A DNA stretch of 64,000 nucleotides from Crossaster papposus (Eukaryota > Echinodermata > Asteroidea > Velatida > Solasteridae). A program made the position numbers and the translations under genes. The stretch covers positions 1 through 64,000 of the forward strand of contig JBAIAA010001141.1 in assembly GCA_037893245.1 (NCBI GenBank), given 5' to 3'. Below are positions 1 through 13,551 of this stretch, piece after piece. Numbering within the stretch: the first letter of the stretch is position 1; every line of letters begins with the position of its first letter. Below the pieces are notes generated by a model. It made no database searches. It saw only the letters and a program-made list of their open reading frames with translations, and had not been told where the DNA came from.

Positions 1-3000
1 AAGATTTGGTCTACAATCGGCATATCCCTACTACTACATATTTAAGATTTGGTCTACAATCGGCATATCCCTACTACTACATATTTAAGATTTGGTCTAC
101 AATCGGCATATCCCTACTACTACATATTTAAGATTTGGTCTACAATCGGCATATCCCTACTACTACATATTTAAGATTTGGTCTACAATCGGCATATCCC
201 TACTACTACATATTTAAGATTTGGTCTACAATCGGCATATCCCTACTACTACATATTTAAGATTTGGTCTACAATCGGCATATCCCTACTACTACATATT
301 TAAGATTTGGTCTACAATCGGCATATCCCTACTACTACATATTTAAGATTTGGTCTACAATCGGCATATCCCTACTACTACATATTTAAGATTTGGTCTA
401 CAATCGGCATATCCCTACTACTACATATTTAAGATTTGGTCTACAATCGGCATATCCCTACTACTACATATTTAAGATTTGGTCTACAATCGGCATATCC
501 CTACTACTACATATTTAAGATTTGGTCTACAATCGGCATATCCCTACTACTACATATTTAAGATTTGGTCTACAATCGGCATATCCCTACTACTACATAT
601 TTAAGATTTGGTCTACAATCGGCATATCCCTACTACTACATATTTAAGATTTGGTCTACAATCGGCATATCCCTACTACTACATATTTAAGATTTGGTCT
701 ACAATCGGCATATCCCTACTACTACATATTTAAGATTTGGTCTACAATCGGCATATCCCTACTACTACATATTTAAGATTTGGTCTACAATCGGCATATC
801 CCTACTACTACATATTTAAGATTTGGTCTACAATCGGCATATCCCTACTACTACATATTTAAGATTTGGTCTACAATCGGCATATCCCTACTACTACATA
901 TTTAAGATTTGGTCTACAATCGGCATATCCCTACTACTACATATTTAAGATTTGGTCTACAATCGGCATATCCCTACTACTACATATTTAAGATTTGGTC
1001 TACAATCGGCATATCCCTACTACTACATATTTAAGATTTGGTCTACAATCGGCATATCCCTACTACTACATATTTAAGATTTGGTCTACAATCGGCATAT
1101 CCCTACTACTACATATTTAAGATTTGGTCTACAATCGGCATATCCCTACTACTACATATTTAAGATTTGGTCTACAATCGGCATATCCCTACTACTACAT
1201 ATTTAAGATTTGGTCTACAATCGGCATATCCCTACTACTACATATTTAAGATTTGGTCTACAATCGGCATATCCCTACTACTACATATTTAAGATTTGGT
1301 CTACAATCGGCATATCCCTACTACTACATATTTAAGATTTGGTCTACAATCGGCATATCCCTACTACTACATATTTAAGATTTGGTCTACAATCGGCATA
1401 TCCCTACTACTACATATTTAAGATTTGGTCTACAATCGGCATATCCCTACTACTACATATTTAAGATTTGGTCTACAATCGGCATATCCCTACTACTACA
1501 TATTTAAGATTTGGTCTACAATCGGCATATCCCTACTACTACATATTTAAGATTTGGTCTACAATCGGCATATCCCTACTACTACATATTTAAGATTTGG
1601 TCTACAATCGGCATATCCCTACTACTACATATTTAAGATTTGGTCTACAATCGGCATATCCCTACTACTACATATTTAAGATTTGGTCTACAATCGGCAT
1701 ATCCCTACTACTACATATTTAAGATTTGGTCTACAATCGGCATATCCCTACTACTACATATTTAAGATTTGGTCTACAATCGGCATATCCCTACTACTAC
1801 ATATTTAAGATTTGGTCTACAATCGGCATATCCCTACTACTACATATTTAAGATTTGGTCTACAATCGGCATATCCCTACTACTACATATTTAAGATTTG
1901 GTCTACAATCGGCATATCCCTACTACTACATATTTAAGATTTGGTCTACAATCGGCATATCCCTACTACTACATATTTAAGATTTGGTCTACAATCGGCA
2001 TATCCCTACTACTACATATTTAAGATTTGGTCTACAATCGGCATATCCCTACTACTACATATTTAAGATTTGGTCTACAATCGGCATATCCCTACTACTA
2101 CATATTTAAGATTTGGTCTACAATCGGCATATCCCTACTACTACATATTTAAGATTTGGTCTACAATCGGCATATCCCTACTACTACATATTTAAGATTT
2201 GGTCTACAATCGGCATATCCCTACTACTACATATTTAAGATTTGGTCTACAATCGGCATATCCCTACTACTACATATTTAAGATTTGGTCTACAATCGGC
2301 ATATCCCTACTACTACATATTTAAGATTTGGTCTACAATCGGCATATCCCTACTACTACATATTTAAGATTTGGTCTACAATCGGCATATCCCTACTACT
2401 ACATATTTAAGATTTGGTCTACAATCGGCATATCCCTACTACTACATATTTAAGATTTGGTCTACAATCGGCATATCCCTACTACTACATATTTAAGATT
2501 TGGTCTACAATCGGCATATCCCTACTACTACATATTTAAGATTTGGTCTACAATCGGCATATCCCTACTACTACATATTTAAGATTTGGTCTACAATCGG
2601 CATATCCCTACTACTACATATTTAAGATTTGGTCTACAATCGGCATATCCCTACTACTACATATTTAAGATTTGGTCTACAATCGGCATATCCCTACTAC
2701 TACATATTTAAGATTTGGTCTACAATCGGCATATCCCTACTACTACATATTTAAGATTTGGTCTACAATCGGCATATCCCTACTACTACATATTTAAGAT
2801 TTGGTCTACAATCGGCATATCCCTACTACTACATATTTAAGATTTGGTCTACAATCGGCATATCCCTACTACTACATATTTAAGATTTGGTCTACAATCG
2901 GCATATCCCTACTACTACATATTTAAGATTTGGTCTACAATCGGCATATCCCTACTACTACATATTTAAGATTTGGTCTACAATCGGCATATCCCTACTA

Positions 3001-6000
3001 CTACATATTTAAGATTTGGTCTACAATCGGCATATCCCTACTACTACATATTTAAGATTTGGTCTACAATCGGCATATCCCTACTACTACATATTTAAGA
3101 TTTGGTCTACAATCGGCATATCCCTACTACTACATATTTAAGATTTGGTCTACAATCGGCATATCCCTACTACTACATATTTAAGATTTGGTCTACAATC
3201 GGCATATCCCTACTACTACATATTTAAGATTTGGTCTACAATCGGCATATCCCTACTACTACATATTTAAGATTTGGTCTACAATCGGCATATCCCTACT
3301 ACTACATATTTAAGATTTGGTCTACAATCGGCATATCCCTACTACTACATATTTAAGATTTGGTCTACAATCGGCATATCCCTACTACTACATATTTAAG
3401 ATTTGGTCTACAATCGGCATATCCCTACTACTACATATTTAAGATTTGGTCTACAATCGGCATATCCCTACTACTACATATTTAAGATTTGGTCTACAAT
3501 CGGCATATCCCTACTACTACATATTTAAGATTTGGTCTACAATCGGCATATCCCTACTACTACATATTTAAGATTTGGTCTACAATCGGCATATCCCTAC
3601 TACTACATATTTAAGATTTGGTCTACAATCGGCATATCCCTACTCTACTACATATTTAAGATTTGGTCTACAATCGGCATATCCCTACTACTACATATTT
3701 AAGATTTGGTCTACAATCGGCATATCCCTACTACTACATATTTAAGATTTGGTCTACAATCGGCATATCCCTACTACTACATATTTAAGATTTGGTCTAC
3801 AATCGGCATATCCCTACTACTACATATTTAAGATTTGGTCTACAATCGGCATATCCCTACTACTACATATTTAAGATTTGGTCTACAATCGGCATATCCC
3901 TACTACTACATATTTAAGATTTGGTCTACAATCGGCATATCCCTACTACTACATATTTAAGATTTGGTCTACAATCGGCATATCCCTACTACTACATATT
4001 TAAGATTTGGTCTACAATCGGCATATCCCTACTACTACATATTTAAGATTTGGTCTACAATCGGCATATCCCTACTACTACATATTTAAGATTTGGTCTA
4101 CAATCGGCATATCCCTACTACTACATATTTAAGATTTGGTCTACAATCGGCATATCCCTACTACTACATATTTAAGATTTGGTCTACAATCGGCATATCC
4201 CTACTACTACATATTTAAGATTTGGTCTACAATCGGCATATCCCTACTACTACATATTTAAGATTTGGTCTACAATCGGCATATCCCTACTACTACATAT
4301 TTAAGATTTGGTCTACAATCGGCATATCCCTACTACTACATATTTAAGATTTGGTCTACAATCGGCATATCCCTACTACTACATATTTAAGATTTGGTCT
4401 ACAATCGGCATATCCCTACTACTACATATTTAAGATTTGGTCTACAATCGGCATATCCCTACTACTACATATTTAAGATTTGGTCTACAATCGGCATATC
4501 CCTACTACTACATATTTAAGATTTGGTCTACAATCGGCATATCCCTACTACTACATATTTAAGATTTGGTCTACAATCGGCATATCCCTACTACTACATA
4601 TTTAAGATTTGGTCTACAATCGGCATATCCCTACTACTACATATTTAAGATTTGGTCTACAATCGGCATATCCCTACTACTACATATTTAAGATTTGGTC
4701 TACAATCGGCATATCCCTACTACTACATATTTAAGATTTGGTCTACAATCGGCATATCCCTACTACTACATATTTAAGATTTGGTCTACAATCGGCATAT
4801 CCCTACTACTACATATTTAAGATTTGGTCTACAATCGGCATATCCCTACTACTACATATTTAAGATTTGGTCTACAATCGGCATATCCCTACTACTACAT
4901 ATTTAAGATTTGGTCTACAATCGGCATATCCCTACTACTACATATTTAAGATTTGGTCTACAATCGGCATATCCCTACTACTACATATTTAAGATTTGGT
5001 CTACAATCGGCATATCCCTACTACTACATATTTAAGATTTGGTCTACAATCGGCATATCCCTACTACTACATATTTAAGATTTGGTCTACAATCGGCATA
5101 TCCCTACTACTACATATTTAAGATTTGGTCTACAATCGGCATATCCCTACTACTACATATTTAAGATTTGGTCTACAATCGGCATATCCCTACTACTACA
5201 TATTTAAGATTTGGTCTACAATCGGCATATCCCTACTACTACATATTTAAGATTTGGTCTACAATCGGCATATCCCTACTACTACATATTTAAGATTTGG
5301 TCTACAATCGGCATATCCCTACTACTACATATTTAAGATTTGGTCTACAATCGGCATATCCCTACTACTACATATTTAAGATTTGGTCTACAATCGGCAT
5401 ATCCCTACTACTACATATTTAAGATTTGGTCTACAATCGGCATATCCCTACTACTACATATTTAAGATTTGGTCTACAATCGGCATATCCCTACTACTAC
5501 ATATTTAAGATTTGGTCTACAATCGGCATATCCCTACTACTACATATTTAAGATTTGGTCTACAATCGGCATATCCCTACTACTACATATTTAAGATTTG
5601 GTCTACAATCGGCATATCCCTACTACTACATATTTAAGATTTGGTCTACAATCGGCATATCCCTACTACTACATATTTAAGATTTGGTCTACAATCGGCA
5701 TATCCCTACTACTACATATTTAAGATTTGGTCTACAATCGGCATATCCCTACTACTACATATTTAAGATTTGGTCTACAATCGGCATATCCCTACTACTA
5801 CATATTTAAGATTTGGTCTACAATCGGCATATCCCTACTACTACATATTTAAGATTTGGTCTACAATCGGCATATCCCTACTACTACATATTTAAGATTT
5901 GGTCTACAATCGGCATATCCCTACTACTACATATTTAAGATTTGGTCTACAATCGGCATATCCCTACTACTACATATTTAAGATTTGGTCTACAATCGGC

Positions 6001-6490
6001 ATATCCCTACTACTACATATTTAAGATTTGGTCTACAATCGGCATATCCCTACTACTACATATTTAAGATTTGGTCTACAATCGGCATATCCCTACTACT
6101 ACATATTTAAGATTTGGTCTACAATCGGCATATCCCTACTACTACATATTTAAGATTTGGTCTACAATCGGCATATCCCTACTACTACATATTTAAGATT
6201 TGGTCTACAATCGGCATATCCCTACTACTACATATTTAAGATTTGGTCTACAATCGGCATATCCCTACTACTACATATTTAAGATTTGGTCTACAATCGG
6301 CATATCCCTACTACTACATATTTAAGATTTGGTCTACAATCGGCATATCCCTACTACTACATATTTAAGATTTGGTCTACAATCGGCATATCCCTACTAC
6401 TACATATTTAAGATTTGGTCTACAATCGGCATATCCCTACTACTACATATTTAAGATTTGGTCTACAATCGGCATATCCCTACTACTACA
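1..6490. repeat. 43-bp satellite array, near-perfect section (A1)
   Basis: Head-to-tail monomers of exactly 43 bp, each starting AAGATTTGG and ending CTACTACATATTT. About 150 copies. Phase is kept without any length change from 1 to about 3640. There a single CT insertion gives one 45-bp monomer (3613-3657), after which phase is again exact to about 6490. I saw no substitution in this stretch by eye. The array is cut by the left window edge, so its true length is unknown. Each monomer carries one CpG (ATCGGC), a three-copy CTA run and a TTAA. There is no gene, promoter or RNA in this section. Such uniformity means either very recent amplification or gene conversion, or assembly by copying one consensus unit. 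Confidence 0.97.
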
Positions 6491-9400
6491 TTTTAAGATT
6501 TGGTCTACAATCGGCATATCCCTACTACTACATATTTAAGATTTGGTCTACAATCGGCATATCCCTACTACTACATATTTAAGATTTGGTCTACAATCGG
6601 CATATCCCTACTACTACATATTTAAGATTTGGTCTACAATCGGCATATCCCTACTACTACATATTTAAGATTTGGTCTACAATCGGCATATCCCTACTAC
6701 TACATATTTAAGATTTGGGTCTACAATCGGCATATCCCTACTACTACATATTAAGATTTGGTCTACAATCGGCATATCCCTACTACTAATATTTAAGATT
6801 TGGTCTACAATCGGCATATCCCTACTACTACATATTTAAGATTTGGTCTACAATCGGCATATCCCTACTACTACATATTTAAGATTTGGTCCTACAATCG
6901 GCATATCCCTACTACTACATATTTAAGATTTGGTCTACAATCGGCATATCCCTACTACTACATATTTAAGATTTGGTCTACAATCGGCATATCCCTACTA
7001 CTACTACATATTTAAGATTTGGTCTACAATCGGCATATCCCTACTACTACATATTTAAGATTTGGTCTACAATCTGGCATATCCCTACTACTACATATTT
7101 AAGATTTGGTCTACAATCGGCATATCCCTACTACTACATATTTAAGATTTGGTCTACAATCGGCATATCCCTACTACTACATATTTAAGATTTGGTCTAC
7201 AATCGGCATATCCCTACTACTACATATTTAAGATTTGGTCTACAATCGGCATATCCCTACTACTACATATTTAAGATTTGGTCTACAATCGGCATATCCC
7301 TACTACTACTACATATTTAAGATTTGGTCTACAATCGGCATATCCCTACTACTACATATTTAAGATTTGGTCTACAATCGGCATATCCCTACTACTACAT
7401 ATTTAAGATTTGGTCTACAATCGGCATATCCCTACTACTACATTTTTAAGATTTGGTCTACAATCGGCATATCCCTACTACTACATATTTAAGATTTGGT
7501 CTACAATCGGCATATCCCTACTACTACATATTTAAGATTTGGTCTACAATCGGCATATCCCTACTACTACATATTTAAGATTTGGTCTACAATCGGCATA
7601 TCCCTACTACTACATATTTAGATTTGGTCTACAATCGGCATATCCCTACTACTACATATTAAGATTTGGTCTACAATCGGCATATCCCTACTACTACATA
7701 TTTAAGATTTGGTCTACAATCGGCATATCCCTACTACTACATATTTAAGATTTGGTCTACAATCGGCATATCCCTACTACTACATTTTTAAGATTTGGTC
7801 TACAATCGGCATATCCCTACTACTACATATTTAAGATTTGGTCTACAATCGGCATATCCCTACTACTACATATTTAAGATTTGGTCTACAATCGGCATAT
7901 CCCCTACTACTACATATTTAAGATTTGGTCTACAATCGGCATATCCCTACTACTACATATTTAAGATTTGGTCTACAATCGGCATATCCCTACTACTACA
8001 TATTTAAGATTTGTTCTACAATCGGCATATCCTACTACTACTACATATTTAAGATTTGGTCTACAATCGGCATATCCCTACTACTACATATTTAAGATTT
8101 TGTCTACAATCGGCATATCCTACTACTACATATTTAAGATTTGGTCTACAATCGGCATATCCCTACTACTACATATTTAAGATTTGGTCTACAATCGGCA
8201 TATCCCTACTACTACTACATATTAAGATTTGGTCTACAATCGGCATATCCCTACTACTACATATTTAAGATTTGGTCTACAATCGGCATATCCCTACTAC
8301 TACATATTTAAGATTTGGTCTACAATCGGCATATCCCTACTACTACATATTTAAGATTTGGTCTACAATCGGCATATCCCTACTACTACATATTTAAGAT
8401 TTGGGTCTACAATCGGCATATCCCTACTACTACATATTTAAGATTTGGTCTACAATCGGCATATCCCTACTACTACATATTTAAGATTTGGTCTACAATC
8501 GGCATATCCCTACTACTACTACATATTTAGGATTTGGTCTACAATCGGCATATCCCTACTACTACATATTTAAGATTTGGTCTACAATCGGCATATCCCT
8601 ACTACTACATATTTAAGATTTGGTCTACAATCGGCATATCCCTACTACTACATTTTTAAGATTTGGTCTACATTCGGCATATCCCTACTACTACATTTTA
8701 AGATTTGGTCTACAATCGGCATTCCCTACTACTACATATTTAAGATTTGGTCTACAATCGGCATATCCCTACTACTACATATTTAAGATTTGTTCTACAA
8801 TCGGCATATCCCTACTACTACTACATATTTAAGATTTGGTCTACAATCGGCATATCCCTACTACTACATATTTAAGATTTTGTCTACAATCGGCATATCC
8901 CTACTACTACATATTAAGATTTGGTCTACAATCGGCATATCCCTACTACTACATATTTAAGATTTGGTCTACAATCGCATATCCCTACTACTACATATTT
9001 AAGATTTGGTCTACAATCGGCATATCCCTACTACTACATATTTAAGATTTGGTCTACATCGGCATATCCCTACTACTACATATTAAGATTTGGGTCTACA
9101 ATCGGCATATCCCTACTACTACATATTTAAGATTTGGTCTACAATCGGCATATCCCTACTACTACATATTTAAGATTTGGTTTACAATCGGCATATCCCT
9201 ACTACTACATATTTAAGATTTGGTCTACAATCGGCATATCCCTACTACTACATATTTAAGATTTGGTCTACAATCGGCATATCCCTACTACTACATATTT
9301 AAGATTTGGTCTACAATCGGCATATCCCTACTACTACTACATATTTAAGATTTGGTCTACAATCGGCATATCCCTACTACTACATATTAAGATTTGGTCT

Positions 9401-9740
9401 ACAATCGGCATATCCCTACTTACTACATATTAAGATTTGGTCTACAATCGGCATATCCCTACTACTACATTTTAAGATTTGGTCTACAATCGGCATATCC
9501 CTACTACTACATATTTAAGATTTGGTCTACAATCGGCATATCCCTACTACTACATATTTAAGATTTGGTCTACAATCGGCATATCCCTACTACTACATAT
9601 TTTAAGATTTGGTCTACAATCGGCATATCCCTACTACTACATATTTAAGATTTGGTCTACAATCGCATATCCCTACTACTACATATTTAAGATTTGGTCT
9701 ACAATCGGCATATCCCTACTACTACATATTTAAGATTTGG
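6491..9740. repeat. 43-bp satellite array, indel-rich section (A2)
   Basis: The same 43-bp monomer, but with dozens of 1-2 bp length changes, mostly in homopolymers: GG to GGG near 6718, 8403 and 9091; CCC to CCCC near 7902; TTT to TT near 6751, 7661 and 8222. There are also scattered substitutions and the first 46-bp monomers (one extra CTA). Cassette-like marker variants of section A3 (TTGTTCTAC near 8012 and 8792; ATTTTGTC near 8098 and 8877; ACATTTTTAAG near 7441, 7785 and 8651) are already present, so this section belongs to the same HOR family as A3. It holds no gene. The indel spectrum looks like uncorrected long-read error at least as much as true decay. Confidence 0.9.
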
Positions 9741-11075
9741 TCTACAATCGGCATATCCCTACTACTACATATTTAAGATTTGGTCTACAATCGGCATATC
9801 CCTACTACTACATATTTAAGATTTGGTCTACAATCGGCATATCCCTACTACTACATATTTAAGATTTGGTCTACAATCGGCATATCCCTACTACTACATA
9901 TTTAAGATTTGGTCTACAATCGGCATATCCCTACTACTACATATTTAATATTTGGTCTACAATCGGCATATCCCTACTACTACATATTTAAGATTTGGTC
10001 TACAATCGGCATATCCCTACTACTACATATTTAAGATTTGGTCTACAATCGGCATATCCCTACTACTACATATTTAAGATTTGGTCTACAATCGGCATAT
10101 CCCTACTACTACATATTTAAGATTTGGTCTACAATCGGTATATCCCTACTACTACATATTTAAGATTTGGTCTACAATCGGCATATCCCTACTACTACAT
10201 ATTTAAGATTTGGTCTACAATCGGCATATCCCTACTACTACATATTTAAGATTTGGTCTACAATCGGCATATCCCTACTACTACTACATATTTAAGATTT
10301 GGTCTACAATCGGCATATCCCTACTACTACATATTTAAGATTTTGTCTACAATCGGCATATCCCTACTACTACATATTTAAGATTTGGTCTACAATCGGC
10401 ATATCCCTACTACTACATATTTAAGATTTGGTCTACAATCGGCATATCCCTACTACTACATATTTAAGATTTGGTCTACAATCGGCATATCCCTACTACT
10501 ACTACATATTTAAGATTTGGTCTACAATCGGCATATCCCTACTACTACATATTTAAGATTTGGTCTACAATCGGCATATCCCTACTACTACATATTTAAG
10601 ATTTGGTCTACAATCGGCATATCCCTACTACTACATATTTAAGATTTGGTCTACAATCGGCATATCCCTACTACTACATATTTAAGATTTGGTCTACAAT
10701 CGGCATATCCCTACTACTACATATTTAAGATTTGGTCTACAATCGGCATATCCCTACTACTACATATTTAAGATTTGGTCTACAATCGGCATATCCCTAC
10801 TACTACTACATATTTAAGATTTGGTCTACAATCGGCATATCCCTACTACTACATATTTAAGATTTGGTCTACAATCGGCATATCCCTACTACTACATATT
10901 TAAGATTTGGTCTACAATCGGCATATCCCTACTACTACATTTTTAAGATTTGGTCTACAATCGGCATATCCCTACTACTACATATTTAAGATTTGGTCTA
11001 CAATCGGCATATCCCTACTACTACATATTTAAGATTTGGTCTACAATCGGCATATCCCTACTACTACATATTTAA

Positions 11076-11425
11076 GATTTGTTCTACAATCGGCATATCC
11101 CTACTACTACTACATATTTAAGATTTGGTCTACAATCGGCATATCCCTACTACTACATATTTAAGATTTTGTCTACAATCGGCATATCCCTACTACTACA
11201 TATTTAAGATTTGGTCTACAATCGGCATATCCCTACTACTACATATTTAAGATTTGTTCTACAATCGGCATATCCCTACTACTACTACATATTTAAGATT
11301 TGGTCTACAATCGGCATATCCCTACTACTACATATTTAAGATTTTGTCTACAATCGGCATATCCCTACTACTACATATTTAAGATTTGGTCTACAATCGG
11401 CATATCCCTACTACTACATATTTAA
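11076..11425. repeat. nested 175-bp tandem duplication
   Basis: Two copies of a four-monomer block (4 x 43 + 3 = 175 bp) at 11076-11250 and 11251-11425. Each holds TTGTTCTAC, then a 46-mer, then ATTTTGTC. The second copy overlaps the start of the 740-bp HOR, so a local duplication sits inside the larger period. Confidence 0.8.
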
Positions 11426-11990
11426 GATTTGGTCTACAATCGGCATATCCCTACTACTACATATTTAAGATTTGGTCTACAATCGGCATATCCCTACTAC
11501 TACTACATATTTAAGATTTGGTCTACAATCGGCATATCCCTACTACTACATATTTAAGATTTGGTCTACAATCGGCATATCCCTACTACTACATATTTAA
11601 GATTTGGTCTACAATCGGCATATCCCTACTACTACATATTTAAGATTTGGTCTACAATCGGCATATCCCTACTACTACATATTTAAGATTTGGTCTACAA
11701 TCGGCATATCCCTACTACTACATATTTAAGATTTGGTCTACAATCGGCATATCCCTACTACTACATATTTAAGATTTGGTCTACAATCGGCATATCCCTA
11801 CTACTACTACATATTTAAGATTTGGTCTACAATCGGCATATCCCTACTACTACATATTTAAGATTTGGTCTACAATCGGCATATCCCTACTACTACATAT
11901 TTAAGATTTGGTCTACAATCGGCATATCCCTACTACTACATTTTTAAGATTTGGTCTACAATCGGCATATCCCTACTACTACATATTTAA
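11251..11990. repeat. 740-bp HOR, copy 1
   Basis: Seventeen monomers (17 x 43 plus three extra CTA triplets = 740 bp). It starts at a TTGTTCTAC variant monomer and contains 46-mers at 11274, 11492 and 11796, an ATTTTGTC variant at 11341 and an ACATTTTTAAG variant at 11938. Every marker reappears 740 bp downstream. Confidence 0.85.
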
Positions 11991-12730
11991 GATTTGTTCT
12001 ACAATCGGCATATCCCTACTACTACTACATATTTAAGATTTGGTCTACAATCGGCATATCCCTACTACTACATATTTAAGATTTTGTCTACAATCGGCAT
12101 ATCCCTACTACTACATATTTAAGATTTGGTCTACAATCGGCATATCCCTACTACTACATATTTAAGATTTGGTCTACAATCGGCATATCCCTACTACTAC
12201 ATATTTAAGATTTGGTCTACAATCGGCATATCCCTACTACTACTACATATTTAAGATTTGGTCTACAATCGGCATATCCCTACTACTACATATTTAAGAT
12301 TTGGTCTACAATCGGCATATCCCTACTACTACATATTTAAGATTTGGTCTACAATCGGCATATCCCTACTACTACATATTTAAGATTTGGTCTACAATCG
12401 GCATATCCCTACTACTACATATTTAAGATTTGGTCTACAATCGGCATATCCCTACTACTACATATTTAAGATTTGGTCTACAATCGGCATATCCCTACTA
12501 CTACATATTTAAGATTTGGTCTACAATCGGCATATCCCTACTACTACTACATATTTAAGATTTGGTCTACAATCGGCATATCCCTACTACTACATATTTA
12601 AGATTTGGTCTACAATCGGCATATCCCTACTACTACATATTTAAGATTTGGTCTACAATCGGAATATCCCTACTACTACATTTTTAAGATTTGGTCTACA
12701 ATCGGCATATCCCTACTACTACATATTTAA
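11991..12730. repeat. 740-bp HOR, copy 2
   Basis: Direct tandem copy of the preceding 740 bp. Markers lie at +740: TTGTTCTAC near 11995, 46-mers at 12014, 12232 and 12536, ATTTTGTC at 12081 and the T-run at 12681. One private substitution is visible (GGAATATCCC near 12661 instead of GGCATATCCC). Confidence 0.85.
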
Positions 12731-13370
12731 GATTTGGTCTACAATCGGCATATCCCTACTACTACATATTTAAGATTTGGTCTACAATCGGCATATCCCT
12801 ACTACTACATATTTAAGATTTGGTCTACAATCGGCATATCCCTACTACTACATATTTAAGATTTGGTCTACAATCGGCATATCCCTACTACTACATATTT
12901 AAGATTTGGTCTACAATCGGCATATCCCTACTACTACATATTTAAGATTTGGTCTACAATCGGCATATCCCTACTACTACATATTTAAGATTTGGTCTAC
13001 AATCGGCATATCCCTACTACTACATATTTAAGATTTGGTCTACAATCGGCATATCCCTACTACTACATATTTAAGATTTGGTCTACAATCGGCATATCCC
13101 TACTACTACATATTTAAGATTTGGTCTACAATCGGCATATCCCTACTACTACATATTTAATATTTGGTCTACAATCGGCATATCCCTACTACTACATATT
13201 TAAGATTTGGTCTACAATCGGCATATCCCTACTACTACATATTTAAGATTTGGTCTACAATCGGCATATCCCTACTACTACATATTTAAGATTTGGTCTA
13301 CAATCGGCATATCCCTACTACTACATATTTAAGATTTGGTCTACAATCGGCATATCCCTACTACTACATA

Positions 13371-13551
13371 GTTAACTCGAGGGCTTGTTCCCACATCAGG
13401 TGTTTATTTCTACTGCACACTTCTTTCCCATTACATATTTAACTCGAGGGCTTGTTCCCACATCAGGTGTTTATTTCTACTGCACACTTCTTTTCCTTTA
13501 CATAATAATAAATGTGAGTTTATTTTGTTATCAGATCAAATTGAGTTTTTT
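13371..13551. repeat. first (boundary) cassette, double form
   Basis: The most upstream cassette in the window, marking the switch from pure to composite array. Its subrepeats begin TTAACTCGAG at 13372 and 13439, giving the 67-bp period. The tail spans about 13505-13551 and includes AATAAA at 13507-13512. It carries a private GTTTATTTTG where all other cassettes have GTTTGTTTTG, as expected for a copy at the edge of a homogenised domain. Confidence 0.92.

Larger units (their letters stand above)
9741..13370. repeat. 43-bp satellite array with 740-bp HOR (A3)
   Basis: Clean monomers of 43 bp interspersed with 46-bp monomers that carry four CTA units instead of three. The CCCT of successive 46-mers lies at 10273, 10491, 10795, 11099, 11274, 11492, 11796, 12014, 12232 and 12536. 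The spacings are 218, 304, 304, 175, 218, 304, 218, 218 and 304, so the order is structured rather than random. Marker variants TTGTTCTAC, ATTTTGTC and ACATTTTTAAG recur in the same order. No gene or other element is visible. The section ends sharply at 13370, where the first 181-bp cassette begins. Confidence 0.93.

Noticed and set aside
6800-9733. Short plus-strand reading frames of about 70-84 codons in the 43-bp array
   Set aside because: They begin at TTG, not ATG, consist only of translated monomers, and exist because 43 is not a multiple of three and the frame moves at each unit. There is no start context, codon bias or conservation to support a gene.
1-13370. CRISPR-like direct repeats
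   Set aside because: The 43-bp units are contiguous, with no unique spacers between them and no cas genes or leader.
13520-13540. Splice-site-like signals in the cassette (TTGTTATCAG; CATCAGGTGTTT)
   Set aside because: Short matches to acceptor and donor patterns are expected by chance in AT-rich repeats, and there is no exon to join.
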